Assembly: GCF_030622045.1 (NCBI RefSeq)
Contig: NZ_CP130886.1
Location: 5,216,001-5,280,000 of the forward strand
DNA length: 64,000 nucleotides
Source: Planctellipticum variicoloris
GTDB taxonomy: Bacteria > Planctomycetota > Planctomycetia > Planctomycetales > Planctomycetaceae
Direction: 5' to 3'
Both the position numbers and the translations under genes were made by a program. Within the stretch, counting starts at the first letter, position 1, and the number at the start of each line of letters is the position of its first letter. This document shows, in pieces, positions 26,060 through 35,640 of the stretch. The notes under the pieces were generated by a model, which made no database searches, was not told the origin of the DNA, and saw nothing but the letters and a program-made list of their open reading frames with translations.

Positions 26060-27169
26060 ATGGGTCTGTTCGACAAGCTGCGCGGAGAACTGATTGACAT
26101 CATCGAGTGGCTCGATGATTCGAAACACACCCTCGTCTGGCGCTTTCCCCGCTACCAGAACGAAATCAAGCAGGGGGCGCAACTCATCGTCCGCCCCGGT
26201 CAGCTCGCGGCGTTCGTCCATCGCGGCAAGCTGGCCGACGTCTTCGAGCCGGGCACGCATACTCTTAACACCGAGAACCTGCCGATTCTGAGCACGCTCG
26301 CCGGCTGGAAATACGGCTTCAACAGCCCGTTCCGGTCGGAGGTCTACTTTGTCAGCACCCGCCAGATCACCGATCTGAAGTGGGGCACCCCCAATCCAAT
26401 CATGCTCCGCGACCCGGAGTTCGGCCCGATCCGCCTGCGCGCCTTCGGCACCTACGCCGTCAAAGCGGTCGACCCGAAGGCACTCCTGGAGGAACTGGTC
26501 GGCACCAACGCCGAGGTCAACGCCGAGGAAATCTCAGAACTGCTGCGATCGATCATCACGACCGCGTTCGCCGACATGCTCGGCGAAAAGCAGATCGCGG
26601 CCCTCGATCTGGCGGCCCACTATCGAGAGTTTTCGGTCGAGCTGCAGAACTACGTCAAGCAGCGCGTCGACGACGAGTACGGTCTCGACATCCCCATGTT
26701 GCAGATCGTGAATATCTCGCTCCCCGAAGAAGTCGAAAAGGCGCTCGACACGCGGAGCAGCATGGGAATCGTCGGCGATATGCAGAAGTACCAGCAGTAC
26801 CAGTTCGGGACGGCGATGCTCGAGTCGGCCAAGCACCCCGGCGGCGCCGGCGAAGGGCTGGGGCTCGGCATGGGTGTGGCAATGGCCGGGCGGATGATGG
26901 GCATGGGAGCCGGCGGTGCGGCCGTCGGTACGCCGATGATGGCCCCCCCTCCCCCGCCACCGACCTCGGTCTGGCACGTGGCGGTCAACGGTCAGACTCA
27001 AGGGCCGTTCGGTCCGGATCAGATTCAGCAGGGAATCGCGTCGGGGCAGATTACGCCGACGACCATGCTCTGGTCGCCGACGCTGCCCGGCTGGACAGCC
27101 GCGAACCAGCTTCCGCAATGGTCGCCGCTGTTCCAGAGCATGACTCCGCCCCCCCCGCCGCCAATGTAG
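26060..27169 (+). CDS. SPFH/band 7 protein with C-terminal GYF-like domain
   Basis: 369 residues. The first 230 are a YdjI or virion-core-type SPFH domain (MGLFDKLRGELIDIIEW, then RYQNEIKQGAQLIVRPGQLAAFVHRGKLADVFEPGTHTLNTENLP and IRLRAFGTYAVKAVDPKALLEELVG). A Gly/Met-rich linker and a Pro run follow, then a GYF_2-like domain at about 308-355 (WHVAVNGQTQGPFGPDQIQQGIASG, WSPTLPGW). It ends in another Pro run. SPFH proteins build membrane microdomain scaffolds; the GYF-like domain should bind Pro-rich peptides, including perhaps its own Pro runs. Start ATG 26060 has GGAAGGA upstream. Confidence 0.9.
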   Translation: MGLFDKLRGELIDIIEWLDDSKHTLVWRFPRYQNEIKQGAQLIVRPGQLAAFVHRGKLADVFEPGTHTLNTENLPILSTLAGWKYGFNSPFRSEVYFVSTRQITDLKWGTPNPIMLRDPEFGPIRLRAFGTYAVKAVDPKALLEELVGTNAEVNAEEISELLRSIITTAFADMLGEKQIAALDLAAHYREFSVELQNYVKQRVDDEYGLDIPMLQIVNISLPEEVEKALDTRSSMGIVGDMQKYQQYQFGTAMLESAKHPGGAGEGLGLGMGVAMAGRMMGMGAGGAAVGTPMMAPPPPPPTSVWHVAVNGQTQGPFGPDQIQQGIASGQITPTTMLWSPTLPGWTAANQLPQWSPLFQSMTPPPPPPM

Positions 27170-27222
27170 GACGGAGCAGAGGGTTTATCGCGGATCGCCG
27201 GACAATGACGGCCGCGATCCCG

Positions 27223-29040
27223 TCATTCCCGTCTGGCTCTCGACTCTCGACTCTCGACTCCCCCCTTCCGTGTGCGGGAAAGCTGCACGAACTGCGAGCC
27301 GTCCGGGCGGCAGAGGTAGACCGCCCGGTCGGGGAAGTCCCGGACGACGGACTCGAGATCCGTCCGTCCCGGACGAAAACGCCCAAAGAGGAGATCGTCC
27401 GTCAGTCCGGCCCGGTTAACGACGAAGTCGAGGTGCGTATCCTCGGGGTCCGGCGCCACCAGGACCAGGGCCGGGCGGTCGGTCACGATCGATTCCACCC
27501 ACCGCCGAAATTCAGCGTGCTTCCGCTTCGGGTAGAGAATCGTCGAGAGCCCGCGCTGCAGTCGCGGGGAGTCCAGACCCGGCAGTCCCCAGCAGGCGCC
27601 CCACCAGCTCGCCAGCAGCAGAGTCGCCCACCACCACGGCATCGCGGGATAGTATCGCGTGCGCCAGTCGGCCGCGAAACGGGTCGTCAGCCCCGCCAGG
27701 AGCATCAGCCACAGCGTGCAGGATTCGTAGACGTAGTGCCAGCCGAGAATGCCGGCGTACCAGTAGGGAACGTGAATCGCGTGCAGGGAAATGATCGACG
27801 CCAGGACCCATTTCCAGCGTCCCAGCGGAACCACCAGGCAGGCCGCGGCAGTCATTGCCAGCGGCAGAATATCGAACGTCCATTGCCAGCTTGCCAGAAT
27901 CCGGACGAAGGCATTCTGGACGGCGAGTTCGGGCGTCAGATTCTCCGTCCAGCGGTCGTAGCTGTCGATGACTTTCGGTCCCAGATGCTGCTCGCCCCGG
28001 ACCACGTTATTGAATCCGTAGACGTGCCGGGGGGTGTAGATGTCGGTGTAGACCTGATATGTCGACTTCCACCCGCTCCCGGTAATCGCCTGGTTGTAGG
28101 AAAAGATCACTGCAAAACCGACCAGCAGCGGGAGGCCCAGGCCCAGCAATACGCCGATCCGGCGGCAAATCGAGGCGGGCTCACCGGTCATGAATCGGGG
28201 AAACAGCAGAAACAGGATCGCCCAGACGCCGAACGGAAAGCCGACGCCGGCAGCGGTCGCCGGGCGACAGAGCATCGCAAACGCGAGCCCAAGGCCCGCC
28301 CAGAGAGCATCGCCGGGCTGCCGCCGCGCCTGAAGACGGACCATCCCCCAGAGAAACAGGGATAATCCCAGGAGCGTCGCCTGGTGCGCCAGGAGCAAGT
28401 TCCCGAAGACCGCGATTCCGGGAGAGACTCCGCAAAGCAGCCCCGCGACGAAACCGGTCCCGTCGCCGCCAAGCTCGCGCCCGATCCAGAAGACGAGAAT
28501 CGTCGAGACGACTCCCGCTAGCCAGATCCCCCAGATCGGGTGGCCGAGCGCGACAAAGGGCGCGAGCCAGAGACCGTTTCCGGGGAAGTACCGGCTCGCC
28601 ATCCGGCCTTCATTGAGCACGTGCATCTGGTCGAACAGTTCTGGTTGAACCGGGGGACTGGCAAACGACCATTGGCCAGCGAGCAACGTCTGCGCCTGAA
28701 ACAGATAGCTGTATTCGTCGTGATAGGCTGGCGGCAGATCCTTCTGCGGCGTTCCGACGGCCACGTGCATTCCCAGCGAGGCGCCGGCGCACAGCAGGGC
28801 CAGCCCCCAACTGCGGAGGAGCGACGGCGGCCACTCGCGCGCGGCGCGAACCGCCGCAGGGCGGATCATCCAGGCGATCGGCGCCAGCAACAGGATGATG
28901 AACTGCACCAGCGCCAGATTGGCGTCCCATTCCGCAACGAGGTCCAGCACGCCCAGAGCGGCGACGGCCAGACCGACCAGCCAGACCAGCACCTGGCGGG
29001 CGGGAGAAATGAGCACGGTCGCGGAGTTCTCAGTCGCCAT
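27223..29040 (-). CDS. Multi-pass membrane glycosyltransferase-like protein (GT39/PMT type)
   Basis: 605 residues with about 11-12 membrane segments. The first periplasmic loop has PPAYHDEYSYLFQAQTLLAGQWSF, the acidic motif (HDE) typical of GT-C glycosyltransferases of the ArnT/PMT type, which transfer sugars from polyprenyl phosphate carriers. A soluble C-terminal domain of about 100 residues follows (RPALVLVAPDPEDTHLDFV). The last residues (GGVESRESRARRE) are encoded by a heptad repeat tract, so the C-terminus was probably extended or replaced by repeat sequence. Acceptor unknown. Confidence 0.85.
   Translation of the reverse strand: MATENSATVLISPARQVLVWLVGLAVAALGVLDLVAEWDANLALVQFIILLLAPIAWMIRPAAVRAAREWPPSLLRSWGLALLCAGASLGMHVAVGTPQKDLPPAYHDEYSYLFQAQTLLAGQWSFASPPVQPELFDQMHVLNEGRMASRYFPGNGLWLAPFVALGHPIWGIWLAGVVSTILVFWIGRELGGDGTGFVAGLLCGVSPGIAVFGNLLLAHQATLLGLSLFLWGMVRLQARRQPGDALWAGLGLAFAMLCRPATAAGVGFPFGVWAILFLLFPRFMTGEPASICRRIGVLLGLGLPLLVGFAVIFSYNQAITGSGWKSTYQVYTDIYTPRHVYGFNNVVRGEQHLGPKVIDSYDRWTENLTPELAVQNAFVRILASWQWTFDILPLAMTAAACLVVPLGRWKWVLASIISLHAIHVPYWYAGILGWHYVYESCTLWLMLLAGLTTRFAADWRTRYYPAMPWWWATLLLASWWGACWGLPGLDSPRLQRGLSTILYPKRKHAEFRRWVESIVTDRPALVLVAPDPEDTHLDFVVNRAGLTDDLLFGRFRPGRTDLESVVRDFPDRAVYLCRPDGSQFVQLSRTRKGGVESRESRARRE
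27237..27260. repeat. Heptad repeat tract inside the 3' end of a gene
   Basis: Three perfect CTCTCGA units plus CTC. It overlaps the last codons of the leftward glycosyltransferase gene and lies 70 bases after the end of the rightward SPFH gene. Confidence 0.85.
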
Positions 29041-29245
29041 GGGGATTCAAAGAAAGAAACGAATCAACTTGTCGCCATGTGAGTGTCGGGCGGAGCCAGC
29101 CTTGTTGCAAGGCTGGTAAAGCCGGTCAATTCAGCAGGCATCCGCTCACCTGACGTTTGGTCGGCTCACCGGTACAATTCCCCGACCCCACGCCGGTGTG
29201 GGGTCCGCCCCGCATTATCCCCCTGTTACGATCGTCTCCGAAATC

Positions 29246-30919
29246 ATGGCCGAACAGTACATCTTCCAGATGGAAGACCTTCACAAATTCCACGGCAAGA
29301 ACGAAGTCCTGAAAGGCATCTGGCTCTCCTTCTACCCCGGCGCCAAGATCGGCGTCCTCGGCCCCAACGGCGCGGGCAAAAGCACCCTGCTGCGGATCAT
29401 GGCCGGAGAAGACAAGGACTTTATGGGGACCGCGAAGCTGACCCCCGGCTTCGTCGCGGAATATGTGCCGCAGGAACCGAAACTCACCCCCGAAAACACC
29501 GTCCTGGACGAGCTGAACGAGGCCGTCGCCGCCAAGCGGGCGCTGCTCGTGCGGTATGACGAAATCAACAACCGCTTCGGCGAAGGCCCCGACGCGGACG
29601 AAATGGACAAGCTGATCGAAGAACAGGGGAAAATCCAGGAGCAGATCGACGCCGAGAACCTGTGGGAACTCGACCGCGAGCTCGATATTGCCGCCGACGC
29701 CATGCGACTCCCCCCGTTCGATGCAAAAGTCGGCACGCTGTCGGGTGGTGAGCGCCGGCGGATCGCGCTCTGCAAGGTGTTGCTACGCCAGCCCGATCTG
29801 CTGCTGCTCGACGAACCGACCAACCACCTGGACGCAGAGTCCGTCTCCTGGCTCGAACGGCACCTGCACGACTACCGGGGAACGGTCGTGGCAGTCACGC
29901 ACGACCGGTACTTCCTCGACAACAGTTGCGAGTGGATTCTGGAGCTGGACCAGGGCCGCGGCATGCCCTGGAAGGGGAACTATTCCTCCTGGCTGGAGCA
30001 GAAGCACGAACGGCTCCGCAAAGAGGAGAAGCAGGCGTCCAATCGCCAGAAGACGCTCGAACGGGAACTGGAATGGGTCCGGATGTCCCCGAAAGCCCGT
30101 CAGGCCAAGAGCAAGGCCCGTCTGCAGGCGTACGAAAAGCTGCTCGCCGAGGAGCAGGAATCCCGCGACGAATCGATCGAGCTGAAGTTCCCCCCCGGTC
30201 CGCGGTTGGGCGACACCGTCGTCGTCTTCGACAAGGTCGCCAAAGGCTTCGGCGACAAGCTGCTGTATGGAGACCTGTCGTTCCGCCTCCCCCCCGCCGG
30301 GATTGTCGGAATCATCGGCCCGAACGGGGCCGGTAAGACCACGCTTTTCAAGCTGATCATGGGCGAAGAGAAACCGGATTCCGGAACGGTGACCGTCGGC
30401 AACACCGTCAAGCTCGCGTACGTCGAGCAGAACCGGGACAGCCTGGACGGCGAGAAGACCGTCTACGACAACATCTCCGGCGGCAACGACATCCTCCGTT
30501 ACGGCAACGTGACGATCAACAGCCGGGCCTATTGCGGGAAGTTCAACTTCAAGGGGCCGGATCAGCAGAAGCAGGTGAAGTACCTCTCGGGCGGCGAGCG
30601 GAACCGGCTGCTGCTGGCGAAGACGCTGACCGTCGGGGGCAACCTGCTCCTCCTCGACGAACCGACCAACGACCTCGATCTCGAAACGCTGCGCTCGCTG
30701 GAAGAAGGCCTGCTGAACTTCTCCGGCTGCGCCGTGGTCATCAGCCACGACCGCTGGTTCCTGGACCGGGTCGCGACGCACATTCTGGCATTCGAGGGAG
30801 ACAGCGAAGTCGTCTGGCACGAAGGAAACTACCAGACCTACGAATCTCTGCGCAAGCAGCGACTCGGAGCGGACGCCGAGCAGCCGCACCGGATCCGGTA
30901 TAAGAAGCTGGGAACATAG
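29246..30919 (+). CDS. ettA: ABC-F protein, energy-dependent translational throttle EttA
   Basis: 557 residues, the EttA length. Two ABC domains: Walker [10 protein letters not shown] (about residues 37-45) and GPNGAGKTT (about 350), signatures LSGGERRR and LSGGERNR, Walker [13 protein letters not shown] and [12 protein letters not shown]. The EttA-type arm and charged linker ([19 protein letters not shown]) are present. EttA binds the ribosomal E site and gates the first elongation steps according to energy state. The start at 29246 ([14 protein letters not shown]) is family-typical; a longer frame exists upstream. A perfect hairpin follows at 30972. Confidence 0.96.
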   Translation: MAEQYIFQMEDLHKFHGKNEVLKGIWLSFYPGAKIGVLGPNGAGKSTLLRIMAGEDKDFMGTAKLTPGFVAEYVPQEPKLTPENTVLDELNEAVAAKRALLVRYDEINNRFGEGPDADEMDKLIEEQGKIQEQIDAENLWELDRELDIAADAMRLPPFDAKVGTLSGGERRRIALCKVLLRQPDLLLLDEPTNHLDAESVSWLERHLHDYRGTVVAVTHDRYFLDNSCEWILELDQGRGMPWKGNYSSWLEQKHERLRKEEKQASNRQKTLERELEWVRMSPKARQAKSKARLQAYEKLLAEEQESRDESIELKFPPGPRLGDTVVVFDKVAKGFGDKLLYGDLSFRLPPAGIVGIIGPNGAGKTTLFKLIMGEEKPDSGTVTVGNTVKLAYVEQNRDSLDGEKTVYDNISGGNDILRYGNVTINSRAYCGKFNFKGPDQQKQVKYLSGGERNRLLLAKTLTVGGNLLLLDEPTNDLDLETLRSLEEGLLNFSGCAVVISHDRWFLDRVATHILAFEGDSEVVWHEGNYQTYESLRKQRLGADAEQPHRIRYKKLGT

Positions 30920-30926
30920 CGGCCAA

Positions 30927-30977
30927 TGTCGAACGGAAGGCAGCCAGGAGTCTAGAGACAAGAGTCGAGAGCCAGAC
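30927..30977. repeat. Left arm of a 51-bp inverted repeat flanking the YceH-family gene
   Basis: Starts TGTCGAACGGAAGGCAGCC and ends GAGCCAGAC. Inverted against 31928-31978 it matches at 48 of 51 positions. Its inner part is a heptad tract (GAGTCTA, GAGACAA, GAGTCGA, GAGCCAG). Confidence 0.9.
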
Positions 30978-31002
30978 AGGCGGAGAGTACTCGCCTGTCT
31001 GG
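30972..31002. terminator. Perfect hairpin downstream of ettA
   Basis: 11-bp stem CCAGACAGGCG/CGCCTGTCTGG with a 9-base loop. No T-run follows on either strand, so it is either a weak terminator shared by two convergent genes or part of the flanking repeat. Confidence 0.5.
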
Positions 31003-31007
31003 CATCA

Positions 31008-31069
31008 GCGATTGACGATCGGCGATCAGCCTCTTCTTCCGGCGATTCGCGACTCCCTGCTCGCGATTC
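31008..31069. repeat. Heptad repeat tracts next to the YceH-family gene
   Basis: Units GCGATTG, ACGATCG, GCGATCA at 31008-31028 and GCGATTC, GCGACTC, CCTGCTC, GCGATTC at 31042-31069, ending 9 bases before the stop codon of the gene. Confidence 0.75.
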
Positions 31070-31078
31070 GCTTTCGCC

Positions 31079-31816
31079 TCACGCCCCAAGCTGCCGGCGC
31101 AGGTCCGACATCTCGTCCTGCAGCCGGCTGACCAGGTCGCGCAGCTCGACCATCTGCGTGCGCAGATCTTCGACGGTCTCTTCCAGGGCTGACGCCCGGC
31201 TGGAATCGGCGGCGGCCGCGCGCGGAGCAGCGGCTGCGGGCCGGCTTTCCGGGGGAGCCGCCGGCTCATCCGTCAGAACCGACAGCGCGTCGTGATTCTC
31301 GTTGGCCGGGTAGAGGTTGTGATCGACCTCGACCCCGCGGCGTTCCAGCGAGCCGTTGGCGCGGGCCAGTCCGAGATCCATCAGTCCCTGCAGCGCGATC
31401 CGCAATTCTTCCTGGGAGTCGATCGGGGCCATCCGGCTCGCCCGCGTCCGAAGCTCGCCCGGCTGCTGTTTGCCGCGGAGCAGTAGTTCCGTCAGAACCG
31501 CGAGCTGATGTTCGGTGAGGTCGGTGCGGTGGCGCATGTAGTGGCGGTAGCGCTCGGTCCGTCCGCTTTCCGGGTGCAGGACGCCGACGAAACCCATCCG
31601 GTTCAACTGGCCGAGCGTGTCGGCGACGGTGTCTTCGTCGTAGGCGCTGACGGGATCCCGGTTATTCTTCTGATTGCAGCCGGTGGTCGTGGCCTTCAGC
31701 GTCAGCGGATACTGGTCGGGAGTGGTGAAGCCCTTCTCGAGCAGTACGCCGAGGACGCGTCGCTGCTTCCGTGACAGCTCCGGCAGGGGGATCTTCTCCA
31801 TCGAACTCTCGGCCAC
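31079..31816 (-). CDS. YceH/DUF480 family protein with C-terminal coiled coil
   Basis: 245 residues. The start LPELSRKQRRVLGVLLEKGFTTPDQYPLTLKATTTGCNQKNNRDP is the DUF480 (UPF0502) signature; the family has two winged-helix domains (second: LTEHQLAVLTELLLRGKQQPGELRTRASRM). After an Ala/Pro-rich linker it ends in a coiled coil (ALEETVEDLRTQMVELRDLVSRLQDEMSDLRRQL), which probably makes it oligomeric. Function unknown, presumably DNA binding. GTG 31816 has AGGAG eight bases upstream and is preferred; ATG 31801 is possible. The gene is bracketed by inverted repeats of about 51 bp. Confidence 0.9.
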   Translation of the reverse strand: MAESSMEKIPLPELSRKQRRVLGVLLEKGFTTPDQYPLTLKATTTGCNQKNNRDPVSAYDEDTVADTLGQLNRMGFVGVLHPESGRTERYRHYMRHRTDLTEHQLAVLTELLLRGKQQPGELRTRASRMAPIDSQEELRIALQGLMDLGLARANGSLERRGVEVDHNLYPANENHDALSVLTDEPAAPPESRPAAAAPRAAAADSSRASALEETVEDLRTQMVELRDLVSRLQDEMSDLRRQLGA

Positions 31817-31836
31817 GGTGCGGACTCCTGGGGGAA

Positions 31837-31899
31837 GGGGATAGGGATTCGGGAATAGCCAGACGAAGAGAGTTGATCGCGAATCGCCGATCGCCAGAA
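31837..31899. repeat. Heptad repeat tract upstream of the YceH-family gene
   Basis: Nine in-phase 7-nt units: GGGGATA, GGGATTC, GGGAATA, GCCAGAC, GAAGAGA, GTTGATC, GCGAATC, GCCGATC, GCCAGAA. It abuts the ribosome-binding region of the leftward gene. Confidence 0.8.
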
Positions 31900-31927
31900 C
31901 AAGACTGCCGCGAAGAGCAGCATTCCC

Positions 31928-31978
31928 ATCTGGCTCTCGACACTTGTCTCTAGACTTCTGGCTGCCTTCCGTTCGACA
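31928..31978. repeat. Right arm of the 51-bp inverted repeat
   Basis: Starts ATCTGGCTCTCGACAC and ends CTTCCGTTCGACA. It pairs with 30927-30977. The heptad phase continues rightwards (ATTCCGC, CTTCGTC, ATTCGAC, ATTTCTT) to about 32007, just before the next start codon. Confidence 0.9.
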
Positions 31979-32013
31979 TTCCGCCTTCGTCATTCGACAT
32001 TTCTTCTCTGCCA

Positions 32014-32952
32014 GTGAGTATTGCGTTTCGACGATTTCGCGGCCAGTCTGGACGGGAACGCGAACAGCAGCTCCCGCAGCAGGACGACACCCCGATGCCT
32101 GTGCTCGACAAAGAAGAATACATCGAACAGGCGTACTTCTTCCGGACGTTCTACGAGCGTCTCGAAGAGAACCAGCCGGCCCAGGAGATCCTGGAGAACC
32201 TCCGCGAGGAAATTCTGGCCACCACCCGGCTGCCGATGGCGCTCGACGTCATTCGCGGCGAACTGCTGCTCCACGGGCGGCTGAGCGCCGGGATGGCCCA
32301 CCTGTCGCACTACTTCACGCCGTTCCAGACCTACGTGATGGAGAAGTCGGAAGAGGACCGGGCGAAGTTCGATCAGCGGATCGCGCTGCAGGTCCTCGAA
32401 CGCGAAGCCCGCTATCGCAGCGAAGGGGCCACCCCCGCCGGGCTGTTTGTCTATCAGTTTGAGTGCCTCGCCCGGAACCGGCTCGGCTACGACCGCGGCA
32501 TGCGCGCCATGGCCGTCGACCCGCTCTACGACGCCGAATGGAAGGAATGGATTCTCCAGGTCCTGCAGGGACTGGGGATGTCCGAATTCTCAGACCTTAT
32601 CTATGCGCGGTCCGAATTCGCCGTCGAGGAGCGCCGGCGGAACGGCGTCGAGCCCGGCGCGGCGGCCGTGCTGTTCGGCCGGCAGGAAGGACGAATCGCC
32701 AGGGCGAACCGGGGGAAAGATCCGCTGTACCTGTTCGGAGCGCTCCAGCGGCAGCTCGGCTATCCCGCCGTCCCACGACCGAAGTCGCACGACGAAAGCT
32801 TCAAAATCCACCCGCAGCTCGAAGTCCGCCTGCAGCGTCTGGAGCAGCGACTGCAGCTCATCGAGGCGGAGTCACAGGGAAAACTGGACCTCAGCCAGTT
32901 CTACGCGCGGCAACCCAAGTTTACGGACGAGGGGTTGGCAGCAGGGGAATGA
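32014..32952 (+). CDS. Hypothetical cytoplasmic protein
   Basis: 312 residues, no signal peptide or membrane segment. Mostly helical: EEYIEQAYFFRTFYERLEENQPAQEILENLREEILATTRLPMALDVIRGELLLHGRLSAGMAHLSHYFTPFQTYVM at about 34-110, a central FVYQFECLARNRLGYDRGM, and a helical C-terminus rich in Leu/Gln. I recall similar proteins in planctomycetes without a known role. It probably starts at GTG 32014, but ATG 32095 (MPVLDKEEYIEQ) is an alternative that avoids an Arg/Gln-rich tail. The region directly upstream is heptad repeat. Confidence 0.75.
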   Translation: MSIAFRRFRGQSGREREQQLPQQDDTPMPVLDKEEYIEQAYFFRTFYERLEENQPAQEILENLREEILATTRLPMALDVIRGELLLHGRLSAGMAHLSHYFTPFQTYVMEKSEEDRAKFDQRIALQVLEREARYRSEGATPAGLFVYQFECLARNRLGYDRGMRAMAVDPLYDAEWKEWILQVLQGLGMSEFSDLIYARSEFAVEERRRNGVEPGAAAVLFGRQEGRIARANRGKDPLYLFGALQRQLGYPAVPRPKSHDESFKIHPQLEVRLQRLEQRLQLIEAESQGKLDLSQFYARQPKFTDEGLAAGE

Positions 32953-33189
32953 CGGCCGCGGCGACGATCCCCCGGCAGTAAATCCCCCACAACCCACACA
33001 ATCCGCCCCGTCCGACCGGCTGGGACGGCCGGAGTGGATCTCCGGGGATGTTTCTTTTCCGCAACCCTCCCGGTTGTGAGCTAGGGTTGCACAGCGGGCT
33101 CGGTTGGAGGCTGGTGCATTGGCGGGATCCGGTGCACGACGAGCCCTCGAACCACATGGTCGATCGAAAGACTTGGAGTCAGTCCCCCC

Positions 33190-34524
33190 ATGGCCGCGCC
33201 CAACACGTACACCGCCCCGCGCTCAGGTCGCAGCGGTCCTCCCACCGAAGAAGAATTTGAAACGCTCAAGCGGCTGATCCACAGCAAGCTGGTCGAAAAG
33301 CTCGACCTCTCCCGCGTCGGCGATCTGGAAGGCGATTCCCTCCGGCGGGAAATCCGCCTGGTCATCGAACACCTGTGCGACAGCGAAAATCCGCTCCTCA
33401 ACCGCGCTGAACGCGAACGCCTCATCGAGGAAGTCCTCGACGAAACCTTCGGCTACGGTCCGCTCGAAATCCTGCTCAAAGAGCAGGGGGTCGCGGACAT
33501 CATGATCAACGGCCCGAAGCACGTTTTCATCGAAAAGAACGGACGGATTCAGCGGTCTGAAGTCACCTTCCGCGACAATCAGCACCTGCTGCAGATTCTC
33601 GACCGGATCGTCTCCCGCGTCGGTCGACGCGTCGACGAAACGTCGCCGATGGTCGACGCCCGGCTCCCCGACGGTTCGCGACTCAATGCCATCATTCCGC
33701 CGCTGGCCCTCGACGGACCGTCGATTACGATCCGGCGTTTCGGCTCGAAGCCGCTGGCGTTGGAGGATCTGCTCCGCTTCAAGGCCTTTTCGCCGGAAAT
33801 GGCGCTGCTCCTGGAAGGGGCTGTGAAGGCGCGGCTGAACCTGATCATCAGCGGCGGCACCGGCTCCGGCAAGACGACGCTGCTCAACACGCTGTCGAGC
33901 TTCATTCCGAACGACCAGCGCGTCATCACCATCGAAGACGCCGCGGAGCTCCAGCTCCAGCAGGATCACGTCCTGCGGCTGGAAACGCGTCCCGCCAACA
34001 TCGAAGGCAAAGGTCGCGTCAACGCGACGGATCTCGTGAAGAACGCCCTGCGAATGCGTCCCGACCGCGTCATCATCGGCGAATGCCGCGGTCCGGAATC
34101 GCTGGACATGCTGCAGGCCATGAATACGGGCCACGAAGGCTCGATGACGACCATTCACGCGAATACCCCGCGAGACGCGGTGTCTCGTCTGGAAACGATG
34201 ATTTCGATGGGCGGCTTCGAAATCCCGCTCAAAGCCCTGCGTCAGCAGTTCGCGGCCGCCGTGGACCTCGTGCTGCAGGTCAACCGGTTGCAGGGCGGGC
34301 CGCGCCGCGTCACGGCGATCACCGAGGTGCTGAACCTCGAACAGGACACGGTCGTGATGCAGGACATCTTCGTCTACGTCCAGGACGGCATCGGCGAGGA
34401 TGGTCGGGCCTTCGGACACTTCGAAGCGACGGGCGTTCGTCCGTCGTTCATGGGACGGCTGGAATCGGCCGGCGTCCGTCTGCCCGCGAATCTGTTCGGC
34501 CATCGAAACCTGGGACGCTGCTGA
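33190..34524 (+). CDS. cpaF: CpaF/TadA-type secretion ATPase of the Tad pilus
   Basis: 444 residues. The N-terminal helical domain runs to about 120 ([28 protein letters not shown]), followed by the ATPase with Walker [10 protein letters not shown] (about residue 222), the Asp-box [12 protein letters not shown], the Walker B-like [14 protein letters not shown], and the His-box MTTIHANTP. It powers assembly of Flp/Tad type IVc pili at the inner membrane. tadB and tadC follow in order on the same strand at 78 and 59 bases, so the three form an operon. No RGD or other insert is seen. Confidence 0.95.
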   Translation: MAAPNTYTAPRSGRSGPPTEEEFETLKRLIHSKLVEKLDLSRVGDLEGDSLRREIRLVIEHLCDSENPLLNRAERERLIEEVLDETFGYGPLEILLKEQGVADIMINGPKHVFIEKNGRIQRSEVTFRDNQHLLQILDRIVSRVGRRVDETSPMVDARLPDGSRLNAIIPPLALDGPSITIRRFGSKPLALEDLLRFKAFSPEMALLLEGAVKARLNLIISGGTGSGKTTLLNTLSSFIPNDQRVITIEDAAELQLQQDHVLRLETRPANIEGKGRVNATDLVKNALRMRPDRVIIGECRGPESLDMLQAMNTGHEGSMTTIHANTPRDAVSRLETMISMGGFEIPLKALRQQFAAAVDLVLQVNRLQGGPRRVTAITEVLNLEQDTVVMQDIFVYVQDGIGEDGRAFGHFEATGVRPSFMGRLESAGVRLPANLFGHRNLGRC

Positions 34525-34546
34525 TCGCAGCAGCCAGCGGTCCGTT

Positions 34547-34560
34547 GTCAGTGGTCAGTG
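34547..34560. repeat. Short heptad repeat between cpaF and tadB
   Basis: Two perfect GTCAGTG units followed by GCGAG, 42 bases before the tadB start codon. It is the reverse complement type of the CCACTGA units seen at 14092 and 39713. Confidence 0.7.
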
Positions 34561-34601
34561 GCGAGTTTTACGTTTTTCGTTCTTGAAGGAAGGTTGCAGC
34601 G

Positions 34602-35582
34602 ATGTCGCTCGACCCCGTGATTCTGATCTCGCTGTCGGCTTTTCTCGCAGTGGGCGCCCTGGCGACCGCGCTGTTTGTCATATTCGGCGCGGTCGGCGAC
34701 TCCAACCTGGAAGATCGCCTGCAGGCGCTCGCCGGCCAGAAGCCGCCGGACGAGCCGGAAAACCGCGGCCTGATGAAGGAAGACCTCATGGCCGCCGGGG
34801 CGGGGGTCTTCTCCGGCGCGTCGAATGCGATCTCCCGTCGCTTTTCGAACCTGGGCCTCTACTTTCAGCAGGCGGATTCGCCGATTTCCTTCGAGCAGTT
34901 TCTCGGAATCAGCGTCCTGGCGGGACTGCTGGGGGTCGCGGCGGCCATGATCGCGAAGGCGCCGGCGCCGCTCTACCCCGTCGCCGCGATCGTCCTGGCC
35001 GTGCTGCCGATGATTTGGCTGTCGTGGCGCCGCAAGAGCCGGTTCAACGCGTTTGCCAAACGACTGCCCGAAGCGCTGGAGCTGATCGCCCGCGCTCTGC
35101 GCTCCGGCCACAGCCTGAACTCCGGCTTGAACATGGTGGCGGAGGAAATGCCGGCGCCGGTCGGGACCGAGTTCGGTATCGCCTTCGAAGAACAGAACCT
35201 GGGCGTGCCGGTCGAACAGGCGCTCAAGAACATGGTCAAGCGAATGCCGAATCTCGACCTCAAGTTCTTCGCCACGGCGGTCGCCATCCAGCGGCAGACC
35301 GGCGGCGATCTCGCCGAAATCCTCGACAAAATCAGCTACGTCGTCCGCGAACGCTTCAAAATCCTCGGCGCCGTGCAGGCTCTGACCGGTGAAGGTCGGT
35401 TGAGCGGCGTGGTGCTGATGGCCATGCCGATCGCCATCTTCTTCGCCGTGTACTACCTGAACCAGGACTACGTCATGCTCCTGTTCACGACGGAAATCGG
35501 CAAGAAGATGATCGGCGGCGCGATCGTCATGCAGATTCTCGGCGCCATCGTCATCCGAAAAATTATCGACATCAAGGTGTAG
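34602..35582 (+). CDS. tadB: TadB, type II secretion F-family membrane protein
   Basis: 326 residues. One N-terminal membrane segment (DPVILISLSAFLAVGALATALFVIFG), two close together near 105-145 (FLGISVLAGLLGVAAAMI and YPVAAIVLAVLPMIWLSW), the T2SSF cytoplasmic domain with LPEALELIARALRSGHSLNSGLNMVAEEMPAPVGTEF, and two final segments. It forms the inner-membrane platform of the Tad pilus with TadC. GAAGG lies 15 bases upstream. Confidence 0.93.
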   Translation: MSLDPVILISLSAFLAVGALATALFVIFGAVGDSNLEDRLQALAGQKPPDEPENRGLMKEDLMAAGAGVFSGASNAISRRFSNLGLYFQQADSPISFEQFLGISVLAGLLGVAAAMIAKAPAPLYPVAAIVLAVLPMIWLSWRRKSRFNAFAKRLPEALELIARALRSGHSLNSGLNMVAEEMPAPVGTEFGIAFEEQNLGVPVEQALKNMVKRMPNLDLKFFATAVAIQRQTGGDLAEILDKISYVVRERFKILGAVQALTGEGRLSGVVLMAMPIAIFFAVYYLNQDYVMLLFTTEIGKKMIGGAIVMQILGAIVIRKIIDIKV

Positions 35583-35640
35583 TCGCTGTGCGACGCCCCG
35601 TCTGACGAACACCCACTTTTCGAATTGCTGCGAGTCGACT

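Noticed and set aside
26380-28365. Rightward open frame of about 660 codons over the SPFH and glycosyltransferase genes
   Set aside because: Arg/His/Pro-rich translation overlapping two well-supported genes; a GC-rich frame shadow.
31837-31978. CRISPR array
   Set aside because: Repeat units are 7 nt, degenerate and contiguous, with no spacers and no cas genes.
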